From assembly GCA_029862045.1 (NCBI GenBank), contig JAOTYE010000004.1:62001-126000 (forward strand): a stretch of DNA of 64,000 nt. The letters are read 5' to 3'. This document shows positions 25,050 to 32,877 of this stretch, one piece after another (position 1 is the stretch's first letter; each line of letters starts with the position of its first letter). The DNA comes from Gammaproteobacteria bacterium (GTDB lineage: Bacteria; Pseudomonadota; Gammaproteobacteria; Steroidobacterales; Woeseiaceae). Both the position numbers and the translations under genes were made by a program. The notes beneath the pieces were generated by a model that was not told the DNA's origin, made no database searches, and saw nothing but the letters and a program-made list of their open reading frames with translations.

Positions 25050-25678
25050 TACCGCAAACCTTGTACGTAGGAGGCGACGGCGTTGATATCGTCTTCGCTC
25101 AGACGAGCCGCGATGTCTCGCATGATGCGCGTCTTGCCGTCCGACGTGCGCGCCTCATTTGCATAGTCACGTAACTGCTTTGCAGTATACGTCGCGTGCT
25201 GTCCCTGGAGGGCCGGGTAAAGAGCTGCCGGATTGCCGCGGCCGGTTGGGCCATGGCACGCGAGGCAAGCCGCGACACCGTTGTCGCCGTTGCCACCTCG
25301 ATAAAGGGCTTCACCCTTGTCGACTTTGGATGGGTCGCCAACAGCCATTGCCGGGGCAGGAAGGCTCTCGAAGTAGACCGCGACGTCATGCATGTCCTCA
25401 TCAGACAGCAGCATCGCCTGGGACGTCATCAGCGGATCCATGCGCGAGCCGTTCTTGAACGCGCTGAGTTGGCCGATAATGTAATTCGCGTTCTGGCCGG
25501 CTATGTTCGGCCACAGCGGGTTAACGCTGTTGCCTTCGGCGCCGTGACACGCTGTGCAGGTAATCGACTTGCTCTTGCCGGCCTCGATCGAACCTTCGGC
25601 AAGACTCTCGGCCTGAGCCTGGAATGCTGCCAGTACAATAGCAAGCGGCAGCAAAATCGTAGCTATCCTGGTATTCAT
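25049..25678 (-). CDS. Cytochrome c4 (di-haem c-type cytochrome)
   Basis: A 209-residue exported protein (signal ending AAFQAQA). Two CxxCH haem sites, CTACH and CLACH, begin about equal halves; a methionine ligand probably lies in each half (for example RMDPLMTSQAMLL and TRIMRDIAARL). The repeated class I domains and GEALYRGGNGDNG are typical of cytochrome c4, which shuttles electrons in the periplasm to terminal oxidases. It is first of a two-gene unit with the DsbA-like gene; c4 followed by a DsbA is a common gammaproteobacterial arrangement. Confidence 0.92.
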   Translation of the reverse strand: MNTRIATILLPLAIVLAAFQAQAESLAEGSIEAGKSKSITCTACHGAEGNSVNPLWPNIAGQNANYIIGQLSAFKNGSRMDPLMTSQAMLLSDEDMHDVAVYFESLPAPAMAVGDPSKVDKGEALYRGGNGDNGVAACLACHGPTGRGNPAALYPALQGQHATYTAKQLRDYANEARTSDGKTRIMRDIAARLSEDDINAVASYVQGLR

Positions 25679-25870
25679 GTTCTCGTAACCGTTACTTCCT
25701 CGCGGTGGTCGCAGCCATCGCCTGTTTTAGATTCGATTTTTCGCGCCTTTTCCGCGCCATCTGATGAGCCGGCGTCGGGCCGCAAGGGTTTTGATTACCT
25801 TGCTGCGTGACCCTGAAGCCGTCAGACTGTGAACCCCAAATTATACACAGAATCCCCGGGGCATACCCCC
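25679..25870. promoter_or_regulatory. Divergent promoter gap between cytochrome c4 and engB
   Basis: These 192 bp separate the leftward cytochrome c4 gene from rightward engB and must hold both promoters. No strong consensus promoter or operator stands out. Confidence 0.3.
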
Positions 25871-26461
25871 ATGTCGCACTACCCCGAAGCCCGATTCATC
25901 ACGAGCGCGAATGCCCGGAAACAGTTCGTTCCCGACACGGGCGTCGAGGTCGCCGTCGCCGGCCGCTCGAACGCCGGCAAGTCGAGCGCGATCAATGTCA
26001 TCGTCAACCGGCGCCGGTTTGCGAGGACAAGCAAGACGCCGGGGCGCACCCGGCTGGTCAATTTTTTCAGCCTGCGCGACGACCAGCGCCTCGTCGATTT
26101 ACCCGGGTATGGCTTTGCCCGTGTTGCGGATTCGATGCGCGAGCACTGGGGGGAACTGCTTGCCGAGTACTTCCAATCGCGGCAGAGCCTCAGGGGTCTG
26201 CTAATGATCGTCGATATCCGGCGGCAACTGAAAGACTACGACAGGCAAATGATGGCGTTCGCCGAGGCCGTCAACGTGCCGATACACATCTTGCTGACCA
26301 AGGCCGACAAACTGAAAAAGGGCCAGGCGTCGCGGGCAGTTCTCGAAGTCCGCAAGGAAGTCGGTGACCGTGCGACCGTGCAGCAATTCTCGGCCCTTAG
26401 CAGACAGGGCGAGAATGAGGCACGTGAGGTTCTGCAGCGTTTGCTTACGTCCGAGCCATAA
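25871..26461 (+). CDS. engB: Ribosome biogenesis GTP-binding protein EngB/YihA
   Basis: A 196-residue GTPase acting in large-subunit ribosome assembly. All G motifs are present: GRSNAGKSS (G1), TSKTPGRT (G2), DLPGYGFA (G3), TKADK (G4) and SALSRQG (G5). ATG 25871 gives MSHYPEARFITSA, which lines up with the N-terminus of other family members; a GTG 42 bp upstream would add an unusual extension. The TAA stop merges with an A-run that forms the U-tract of a terminator on the other strand. It is convergent with polA across an intergenic RNA candidate, the same order as E. coli polA-spf-yihA. Confidence 0.95.
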   Translation: MSHYPEARFITSANARKQFVPDTGVEVAVAGRSNAGKSSAINVIVNRRRFARTSKTPGRTRLVNFFSLRDDQRLVDLPGYGFARVADSMREHWGELLAEYFQSRQSLRGLLMIVDIRRQLKDYDRQMMAFAEAVNVPIHILLTKADKLKKGQASRAVLEVRKEVGDRATVQQFSALSRQGENEAREVLQRLLTSEP

Positions 26462-26492
26462 AAAAAACCCCGGTGCACAAAGTGCCCCGGGG
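26460..26492 (-). terminator. Intrinsic terminator of the sRNA candidate (or of polA)
   Basis: Minus strand: CCCCGGGGCAC, loop TTT, GTGCACCGGGG (11 bp with one G.T-type mismatch), then eight T that overlap the engB stop codon on the other strand. It is very strong and points leftward. Confidence 0.9.
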
Positions 26493-26571
26493 AATCAAGA
26501 AGCAACCGGCTTGGGGTTACCGGATTGCACGCCTGTTTAGGGAGGTAAACAGGCGAGTGACTTGCACTCAT
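26460..26571 (-). ncRNA. Candidate sRNA at the Spot 42/ErsA locus
   Basis: Read on the minus strand from about 26570, the segment folds into four parts. The first is a small hairpin GAGTG/CACTC. The second is a perfect 10-bp stem CGCCTGTTTA/TAAACAGGCG (26530-26555) presenting a CCTCCC loop. The third is a CCGG/CCGG hairpin. The last is the terminator CCCCGGGGCAC/GTGCACCGGGG followed by eight T (26460-26492). The length, about 110 nt, matches Spot 42. In E. coli spf, and in Pseudomonas ersA, lie between polA and engB/yihA as here, on the polA strand. An unpaired CCUCCC is complementary to Shine-Dalgarno sequences. Expression and function are inferred. Confidence 0.65.
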
Positions 26572-26575
26572 GGGA

Positions 26576-26603
26576 TTGGAGTCTGCCTGCACGCCATAGT
26601 TCC
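26576..26603 (-). promoter_or_regulatory. Sigma-E-like promoter candidate for the sRNA
   Basis: On the minus strand GGAACTA (26603-26597), a 16-nt spacer, then TCCAA (26580-26576). This resembles the RpoE/AlgU consensus GGAACTT-N16-TCnnA. It would start transcription near 26570, giving an RNA of about 110 nt to the terminator. Pseudomonas ErsA at the same locus depends on AlgU, which makes the match more interesting, but only one -10 element is weakly matched and the site is unproven. Confidence 0.45.
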
Positions 26604-26662
26604 ACACAATCCGTAACCTTTGGAAAAATAAGGAAAAAAGCATTAGACTGAGTCTTGATGAT

Positions 26663-26798
26663 GGGCGGTCGTGGGCGGAAGCCTGCTCATCGGAAGTAAA
26701 GCGCAGCGTACTCAACAAGGTGCAAAGTTTCAGTCCGATCGTTAGTAGGCTATCGGACCGAGCCATGAAGATGAGCAGGCTTCCGCCCACGACCGCCC
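26663..26798 (+). repeat. Dispersed intergenic repeat, full copy 3
   Basis: Arms 26663-26690 and 26771-26798 are a perfect 28-bp inverted repeat (GGGCGGTCGTGGGCGGAAGC... ending GCTCAT). They enclose an 80-bp core nearly identical to that of copy 2, including the GTCCGAT/ATCGGAC inner hairpin (26734-26740, 26753-26759). The arms share no sequence with those of copy 2. It sits between the sRNA candidate and the polA stop codon (26815), within a convergent intergenic region. Confidence 0.88.
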
Positions 26799-26814
26799 GC
26801 CGCGCCGGCTCCTG

Positions 26815-29511
26815 CTAATGCGCTTCGTCCCAGTTCTTTCCGATGCCGACGTCGACTTTTAACGGTACTGAGAGATCCGCGGCCGAACACATGATGCCGG
26901 TGACTCTGTCGCGGAACGAATCCACGTTGTCTTTGGCAACTTCGAAGACGAGTTCGTCATGTACCTGCATGATCATGCGGCCGCTGGTGTCGTTATTTGT
27001 CAGCCAGTCGTGCACGTTGATCATCGCCCGCTTGATGATGTCGGCCGCCGTACCTTGCATTGGAGCATTAATCGCGCTGCGTTCGGCATACTGACGGCGC
27101 TGCGCATTGCGCCCATTGATCTCGGGCAGATACAGACGCCGGCCGAAAACCGTTTCAACGTAGCCTTGTTGGCGCGCTTTTTCACGAGTGCCGTCCATGT
27201 AGGCTTTGACGCCGGGATAACGGTCGAAATACAGGTCGACATACTCTTGCGCCTCGTTACGCGGAATCCCGAGTTGCTTGCCGAGACCAAAAGACGACAT
27301 GCCGTACATCAGGCCGAAGTTGATCGCTTTCGCTGAGCGCCGCTGATCAAGCGTCACGGCATCGAGGTCGACCTCGAACACCTCGGCAGCGGTCGCGCGA
27401 TGCACATCCAGTTCATCAGCAAACGCTTTCCGCAGCCCTGCGTCGGCTGACAGGTGGGCCATGATGCGCAACTCGATCTGCGAGTAGTCTGCGGCAAGCA
27501 ACACCTGATCCCGGGGCGCAATAAATGCCTGCCGGATGCGCCGGCCTTCCGGAGTCCGGATCGGAATGTTTTGCAGATTCGGATCGGTCGATGACAATCG
27601 CCCCGTGGCTGCAACCGCCTGGTGATAAGAGGTATGAATGCGTCCTGTGCTCGCGGCGATCTGCAGCGGCAGCTTGTCCGTATAGGTACTCTTGAGTTTA
27701 CTCACGCTGCGGTAGTCGATAATGACGCGCGGTAAATCGTAGTCCTCCGCCAACTCAACCAGAACGTCTTCCGCGGTCGATGGCTGTCCCTTGGGAGTTT
27801 TGCGTACCACCGGCAGCTCGAGTTTTTCAAATAAAATCTGTTGCAATTGTTTGGGAGAGCCGAGGTTAAATGGACCGCCGGCGAGCTCGTGCGCGTCTTT
27901 CTCGAGTTGCACCATCTTTTTTGCGAGCTCGCCGCTCTGTGTCGCGAGCATCTTGCGATCGATCAGAACTCCGGTCTCCTCCATGTCGAGGAGAACCGGC
28001 ACGAGCGGTTGCTCGATGTCGACGTAGACCTTACGCAGCGATTCGATCTCGCCGAGCTTCGACCACAATGTGTTATGCAGCTGCAGTGTGATGTCGGCAT
28101 CTTCGGCCGCATAGGGCGCCGCTGTTTCCAGATCGACCTGATTAAACGTCAGTTGTTTGGCGCCCTTGCCCGCAACATCTTCGTAGTGAATTGTTTCGCG
28201 CCCCAGATAGTGTCGCGCAACCGAGTCCATGTCGTGACGCGTGGCGACACTGTTCAATACGTACGACTCGAGCATTGAATCGAACGCCATGCCGCCCAGG
28301 TGAATGTCATGGCGGGCAAGCACATGCGCGTCGTACTTGAGGTGATGACCGACTTTCTTTTGCTTCGGGCTTTCAAGAAAATCTTTAAGTTTTTCAAATA
28401 CTTTCGCGCGTGGTAACTGGTCCGGTGCGCCCGGATAATCGTGTGCAACCGGGATATACGCTGCCTCGCCTGCCGCGACCGACAACGACATGCCGACGAC
28501 CTCCGCGACCATGTAGTCGAGGCTGGTGGTCTCGGTATCAAAGGCAACGAGGTCAGCTTTGTTGATTCTCTCGAGCCAGGTATCGAATGCTGACCAACTT
28601 AAAATCGTCTCGTAGTTGCGATCGCTTGTCGCTGGCATATCCGGCTCGGGTGCACCCGCCTGCTCGTCAAGTTGCCGCAGAAGCGTGCGCAGCTCGAATC
28701 GTCCGTATAACTCACGCAGTTTGTCGGTTTCGGCGGCAGCTGGCTTGAGATCGTGCACGGCGACGGGCAAGTCGACGTCAAGGCGTATCGTCGCCAGCTG
28801 TTGTGACAACTTCAGTTGTTCGATGTTGTCGCGCAGGCTCTCGCCGACCTTGCCCGTGATGTCGTCCGCGTTGTCGATGATGCCGACGACGCTTGCGTAT
28901 TGATTGAGCCATTTCGCCGCCGTCTTGGCGCCGACCTTTGGTACGCCCGGAATATTGTCGGAACTGTCACCGACGAGCGCGAGGTAGTCGATGATTTGCT
29001 CGGGATAAACGTCGAACTTCGCCTTGACGCCGTCACGGTCAAGAAGGCTTTCGCTCATCGTATTGACGAGCGTGACGTTGTCGTTGACAAGTTGCGCCAT
29101 GTCCTTGTCGCCCGTTGAGACGAGTACGCTAAGGCCGCTGGCGGCAGCGTCATGGCACAAGGTGCCGATGACGTCGTCGGCTTCGACGCCCTGCACCTGG
29201 AGTAACGGCAGCCCCATCGATTTCACCGCGTCGAGCAATGGTCCGACCTGTTCGCGCAATTCATCCGGCATCGGCGGACGATTGGCTTTGTACTCCGCGT
29301 ACAGTTCGTCGCGGAAAGTCTTGCCCGGCGCATCGAATACGACGCCGACGTGCGCCGTGGGTTGCTCACGCACGAGTTTGTTAATCATCGACAGCACGCC
29401 GTGCAGCGCACCGGTGGGTTCGCCCGCGGAATTGGTGAGATTGGGTAGCGCGTGGAACGCCCTGTACAAATAGGACGAACCGTCGATGAGTACCAGGTCA
29501 ACGCCAGACAT
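26815..29511 (-). CDS. polA: DNA polymerase I
   Basis: An 898-residue protein of normal length with all three domains. The 5' nuclease (residues 1-290) has LIDGSSYLYRAFHAL, TGDKDMAQLV and VGDSSDNIPG. The 3'-5' exonuclease (about 305-500) has VAFDTETTSLDYM and YAAEDADITLQL, so proofreading residues appear intact. The polymerase has motif A DYSQIELRIMAHLS, motif B RRSAKAINFGLMYGMS and motif C MQVHDELVFEV. It fills gaps and removes RNA primers during replication and repair. The lptM gene lies 15 bp upstream on the same strand. Confidence 0.98.
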   Translation of the reverse strand: MSGVDLVLIDGSSYLYRAFHALPNLTNSAGEPTGALHGVLSMINKLVREQPTAHVGVVFDAPGKTFRDELYAEYKANRPPMPDELREQVGPLLDAVKSMGLPLLQVQGVEADDVIGTLCHDAAASGLSVLVSTGDKDMAQLVNDNVTLVNTMSESLLDRDGVKAKFDVYPEQIIDYLALVGDSSDNIPGVPKVGAKTAAKWLNQYASVVGIIDNADDITGKVGESLRDNIEQLKLSQQLATIRLDVDLPVAVHDLKPAAAETDKLRELYGRFELRTLLRQLDEQAGAPEPDMPATSDRNYETILSWSAFDTWLERINKADLVAFDTETTSLDYMVAEVVGMSLSVAAGEAAYIPVAHDYPGAPDQLPRAKVFEKLKDFLESPKQKKVGHHLKYDAHVLARHDIHLGGMAFDSMLESYVLNSVATRHDMDSVARHYLGRETIHYEDVAGKGAKQLTFNQVDLETAAPYAAEDADITLQLHNTLWSKLGEIESLRKVYVDIEQPLVPVLLDMEETGVLIDRKMLATQSGELAKKMVQLEKDAHELAGGPFNLGSPKQLQQILFEKLELPVVRKTPKGQPSTAEDVLVELAEDYDLPRVIIDYRSVSKLKSTYTDKLPLQIAASTGRIHTSYHQAVAATGRLSSTDPNLQNIPIRTPEGRRIRQAFIAPRDQVLLAADYSQIELRIMAHLSADAGLRKAFADELDVHRATAAEVFEVDLDAVTLDQRRSAKAINFGLMYGMSSFGLGKQLGIPRNEAQEYVDLYFDRYPGVKAYMDGTREKARQQGYVETVFGRRLYLPEINGRNAQRRQYAERSAINAPMQGTAADIIKRAMINVHDWLTNNDTSGRMIMQVHDELVFEVAKDNVDSFRDRVTGIMCSAADLSVPLKVDVGIGKNWDEAH

Positions 29512-29526
29512 CAGGACTGCTCCGGC

Positions 29527-29712
29527 TTATTGACTGTCGGTGTCCTCGGAGTCGTCGCCGTTCTCGTCGCTCTCTTCGTCGCTTGGCGCTGCCTCAGGCG
29601 GCACCTTGATCGAGCTCGGATCGCCTGGTACGTACAACGGCCCGCTTTGGCCGCAGCCGGTTAGCGTCAGGGTGAGCAGCAATGCGGCTAGTGCGCAGAT
29701 AATAGATTTCAT
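29527..29712 (-). CDS. lptM: Small lipoprotein LptM (YifL family)
   Basis: A 61-residue lipoprotein: signal MKSIICALAALLLTLTLTGC with lipid Cys20, then the family signature GQSGPLYVPG and an acidic, Ser/Asp/Glu-rich tail. In E. coli LptM stabilises oxidative maturation of the LPS translocon LptDE. It lies between argH and polA on the same strand; in many gammaproteobacteria it precedes lysA instead. The N-terminal signature makes the call reliable despite the size. Confidence 0.85.
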   Translation of the reverse strand: MKSIICALAALLLTLTLTGCGQSGPLYVPGDPSSIKVPPEAAPSDEESDENGDDSEDTDSQ

Positions 29713-29759
29713 GGGTATCGACCGGTTCGGGAGATCGCCCGATTATAGAGGGCCTGTGC

Positions 29760-30944
29760 TTACTTTGAATAGCGTTCAGCGATCCGCTTGTAGGCGACGC
29801 GAAACGGAATATCCTCATCGGTGACCAGACGATACGCCTCTTCAGTCGCGAAACTACCGGCATCGAGTTCGATATTCTCTGGCAGGAAATGCAGTCCGTC
29901 GAGCAAATAGGCCATGATGTCGACGCTGTCTGTCGCCAGATCGATGCCACGAAACAGCGGTGCTTTGAGACGCTGCAGATCGCGCTGATAGCCTGACTGC
30001 AGCTTCGCCGTGATCATCAGCGATTCGTCGAGACAGGCGTGTGCCGTGCCCGATGCTGCGCGCAGCAATTCGAGCACATCGGGATTGCGTTTCTGCGGCA
30101 TGATCGATGAGCCCGTCGTAACGTCGGCCGCGAGGCTGACATAGGCGAATTCCTGGGTGTAGAACAGCAGCAGATCGGTCGCCATGCGTCCGAGGTCCTG
30201 CAACAAAAGCGTCACTTCAAACAACAGCGTGCTTTCGGCCTTGCCGCGGGAAAGCTGCACCGACGTTACGGGTGCCTGTGTCACATCGAAACCGAGCGTC
30301 TGTGTTGTGAGGTCACGATCGATCGGCAAACCCGGCGTGCCGTATCCTGCGGCGCTGCCTAACGGGTTCTTGTTGATGCGCCGTCGCGTCGCGCTGAGCC
30401 CTTCTATCGCGTCACCGAAGGCTTCGGCGAAGCCACCGCACCACAGCTCGACCGACGACGGCATCGCATGCTGCATGTGTGTGTAACCGGGTAGTTGCAC
30501 GTCTCCCTGGCGCTTGCTCAGCGCGGCGATTGAACCGCGCAATTTGCCGACGCGCGCGGCGAGGTCAGCAGCCGCATCGCGCAGGTACAGGCGCAATGCC
30601 GTCAACACCTGGTCGTTGCGTGAACGACCCAGGTGCAGGCGGGCACCGGCATCGCCGATGGTATTCGTCAGCCGTGATTCGAGCGCGGTATGCACGTCCT
30701 CGTCCTCGAGGCTGATGCTCCATTTTCCCGCATCGAAATCGGCCTCGAGCGCATTGAGCCCGTCGCATATTGCGCTGCAGTCTTCATTACTGATCAGGCC
30801 GGTTGCGGCGAGCATCTGTGCATGCGCGATCGAGCCTTTGACGTCATAGGGCACGAGGCGCGCATCGAGTAAATGATCTTCGCCAGCCGTGTAGCGAAGC
30901 ACGCGTTCGGCCAGTGGCAGGCCTTTTTCCCAGAGCCGCGTCAT
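29760..30944 (-). CDS. argH: Argininosuccinate lyase
   Basis: A 394-residue member of the fumarase/aspartase superfamily that cleaves argininosuccinate to arginine and fumarate, the last step of arginine synthesis. Signature GSSIMPQKRNPD carries the catalytic flexible loop. HLGRSRNDQV and PGYTHMQHAMP (with the catalytic His) are also present. It is shorter than E. coli ArgH (457) and has a compact C-terminus. Its start overlaps the argB stop (ATGA), the last arg gene of the operon. Confidence 0.95.
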   Translation of the reverse strand: MTRLWEKGLPLAERVLRYTAGEDHLLDARLVPYDVKGSIAHAQMLAATGLISNEDCSAICDGLNALEADFDAGKWSISLEDEDVHTALESRLTNTIGDAGARLHLGRSRNDQVLTALRLYLRDAAADLAARVGKLRGSIAALSKRQGDVQLPGYTHMQHAMPSSVELWCGGFAEAFGDAIEGLSATRRRINKNPLGSAAGYGTPGLPIDRDLTTQTLGFDVTQAPVTSVQLSRGKAESTLLFEVTLLLQDLGRMATDLLLFYTQEFAYVSLAADVTTGSSIMPQKRNPDVLELLRAASGTAHACLDESLMITAKLQSGYQRDLQRLKAPLFRGIDLATDSVDIMAYLLDGLHFLPENIELDAGSFATEEAYRLVTDEDIPFRVAYKRIAERYSK

Positions 30945-31873
30945 GATGCTTCGTCGCCTTGCTCGGCTGGCGTCAAAGCTGCGATGTCGTTGACGACGAG
31001 CGTGCCGGTGCCTTCATTGGTGAAGACTTCGAGCAACAGACTGTCGGCAACCTTGTACGAAATGACATGTACGCGATTGACCCCGTTCGCGAGCGCGGCA
31101 TCGATTGCAGCGGCTTTGGGCAGCATGCCATCGGCGAGCTTGCCGTAGTCCCTGAGCTTGTCGAGTTCGGCACGATCGATGTAACTGATCAGTGAGCGCG
31201 GGTCATCGACGTCTTCGAGGATACCCGGCGTACCGGTCAGCAAAATCAACTTCTCGGCATCGAGCTCCGCCGCAATTGCGGCGGCAACCGTGTCCGCGTT
31301 GATGTTCAGCAGCGTGCCGGCCTCATCGCAGGACAGCGGGCTGATGACAGGCATCAAGCCGTTGTCGAGTTGCTTGACCAGAACGTCGGCCTCGACTGAA
31401 TCGATGTCGCCGACAAATCCATAGTCAACGGACGTATCGCCTTCGCGCTCCACGGGCGGCCGGCGATGGGCACGAATGAGCCCGGCATCGACACCACTGA
31501 TGCCAACGGCGGGAATCTGCAGATCACGGCAGGACGCCAGCACACGCGTGTTGATCTGGCCGTTCAGCACCATCATCGCGACATCAAGTGAGGCACCATC
31601 GGTGACGCGGCGTCCGTCGACAAAGGTCGTATCGAGTCCGAGCGCCGTCGCGAGTTCGGTCGACTGCCGGCCGCCGCCGTGAACAAGAACGACGCGAATA
31701 CCGACCTGATGCAGAATGCCAACCTGCTCCATCAGTGCGCTCGTCTGCGCAGCATCGGCGAAGATCTCGCCGCCGGCTTTGAGCACGAACACCTTACCCT
31801 TGAACAAGCGGATATACGGCGCCGCGTGCTTGAGCGCGGATACGACGATTGCGCGATCTTTTTTTGCGGTCAT
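30941..31873 (-). CDS. argB: N-acetylglutamate kinase
   Basis: A 310-residue amino acid kinase family enzyme phosphorylating N-acetylglutamate. Motifs: VFVLKAGGEIF (nucleotide-binding Lys), VVLVHGGGRQS (substrate loop), LNINADTVAAAIAAEL and KLILLTGTPGIL. It carries an N-terminal extension of about 20 residues of the kind seen in arginine-sensitive forms, so feedback inhibition by arginine is possible. It has no fused acetyltransferase domain, unlike some xanthomonad argB proteins. It overlaps its neighbours argF' and argH by four bases each. Confidence 0.94.
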   Translation of the reverse strand: MTAKKDRAIVVSALKHAAPYIRLFKGKVFVLKAGGEIFADAAQTSALMEQVGILHQVGIRVVLVHGGGRQSTELATALGLDTTFVDGRRVTDGASLDVAMMVLNGQINTRVLASCRDLQIPAVGISGVDAGLIRAHRRPPVEREGDTSVDYGFVGDIDSVEADVLVKQLDNGLMPVISPLSCDEAGTLLNINADTVAAAIAAELDAEKLILLTGTPGILEDVDDPRSLISYIDRAELDKLRDYGKLADGMLPKAAAIDAALANGVNRVHVISYKVADSLLLEVFTNEGTGTLVVNDIAALTPAEQGDEAS

Positions 31874-32877
31874 GACGTTCCCCCGAGCATCTGATGCAGA
31901 ATCGCCATCTGCGCGAGCATGCGATTGCGCGCCTCGTGGATGACGACGCTGCGCGGACCGTCCAGGACCGGCTCGCTGACGACGACGCCGCGACGCACCG
32001 GCAGGCAGTGCATGAAACGACAGTCGTCCTGCGCGTTGTCGAACCAGGGATCATCGACGCACCAGTCGATCAGTTCCTCACGCGCTTTCTGATCGCCGAG
32101 TTTGTCACCATAGTACTTTGTGGACGACCACGACTTGGCGTAGATGATATGCGCGTCCTCCATTGCTTCTTTTCTGTTGTCGGATTCCTGAATCGAGCCA
32201 CCGCTTTTCGCGGCAGCCTCGCTGGCCTTTTGCATCAATACATCGGGAAGCGCGAAGCCCTCGGGCCGCAGCACGGTTACGTCCATACCGCGCTTCGCAG
32301 CCATGTGCAGAGTCGATGACGGCACCGCGAGCGGCAGCGCCTTTGGATGATAGGCCCAGCTCAGGACGAATTTGCCGCCGTTGGCCGGCACGCCGAGGTC
32401 ATCGAGCGTCTTCCAGTCAGCGAGATTCTGACAGGGATGATTCATCGCGGATTCCATGTTGATGTAAGGCGTGTGAATCAGGTCGATGAGCGCCGAGAAC
32501 TCGGTTTCGGCCAGGTCGGTCTCGAGATTCTTGCGTTCGGCGAATGCACGAATGCCGATCGCGTCGCCATAGGATGCGATAACGGGCACTGCTTCACGGA
32601 TGTGTTCGGCGGCCGCACCATCCATGACGATGCCAGGCCGCGTTTCGAGACCGTGGATGGACATGTCGGGAGAAATCACAAACGAACCGCCGCCGAGGCG
32701 GGTCATCGCGGCCTGAAACGATGCCAGCGTCCTGAGCGACGGGCTCAGGAACAACAGTGACAGGACCTTGCCGCGCAGGGCCTCTGGTTCCGGCTGCGAA
32801 TCAAGACGGTCCGCCAGCTCGAGGAGCGCGCTGATCTCTTCGTTCGAGAAGTCGGCAAGGTCATTAAATGCTTTCAT
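31870..32877 (-). CDS. argF': N-acetylornithine (or N-succinylornithine) carbamoyltransferase
   Basis: A 335-residue transcarbamylase. It is not a standard OTCase: the carbamoyl-phosphate loop reads SPSLRTLASF instead of SxRTR. INMESAMNHPCQNLAD and KFVLSWAYHPKALPLAV match xanthomonad acetylornithine carbamoyltransferase. The C-terminal MHCLPVRRGVVVS matches the HCLP(L/V)RR loop. The pathway therefore runs through acetylcitrulline or succinylcitrulline and needs a deacylase, which is not in this operon. Acetyl versus succinyl preference rests on single residues that I cannot settle by eye. Position between argD and argB, with 4-bp overlaps, fixes the pathway. Confidence 0.88.
   Translation of the reverse strand: MKAFNDLADFSNEEISALLELADRLDSQPEPEALRGKVLSLLFLSPSLRTLASFQAAMTRLGGGSFVISPDMSIHGLETRPGIVMDGAAAEHIREAVPVIASYGDAIGIRAFAERKNLETDLAETEFSALIDLIHTPYINMESAMNHPCQNLADWKTLDDLGVPANGGKFVLSWAYHPKALPLAVPSSTLHMAAKRGMDVTVLRPEGFALPDVLMQKASEAAAKSGGSIQESDNRKEAMEDAHIIYAKSWSSTKYYGDKLGDQKAREELIDWCVDDPWFDNAQDDCRFMHCLPVRRGVVVSEPVLDGPRSVVIHEARNRMLAQMAILHQMLGGTS

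Noticed and set aside
26530-26555. CsrA/RsmA sponge RNA, because the plus strand of the hairpin loop reads GGGAGG.
   Set aside because: The terminator and promoter-like elements place the transcript on the minus strand, where the loop is CCUCCC and lacks the GGA motif.
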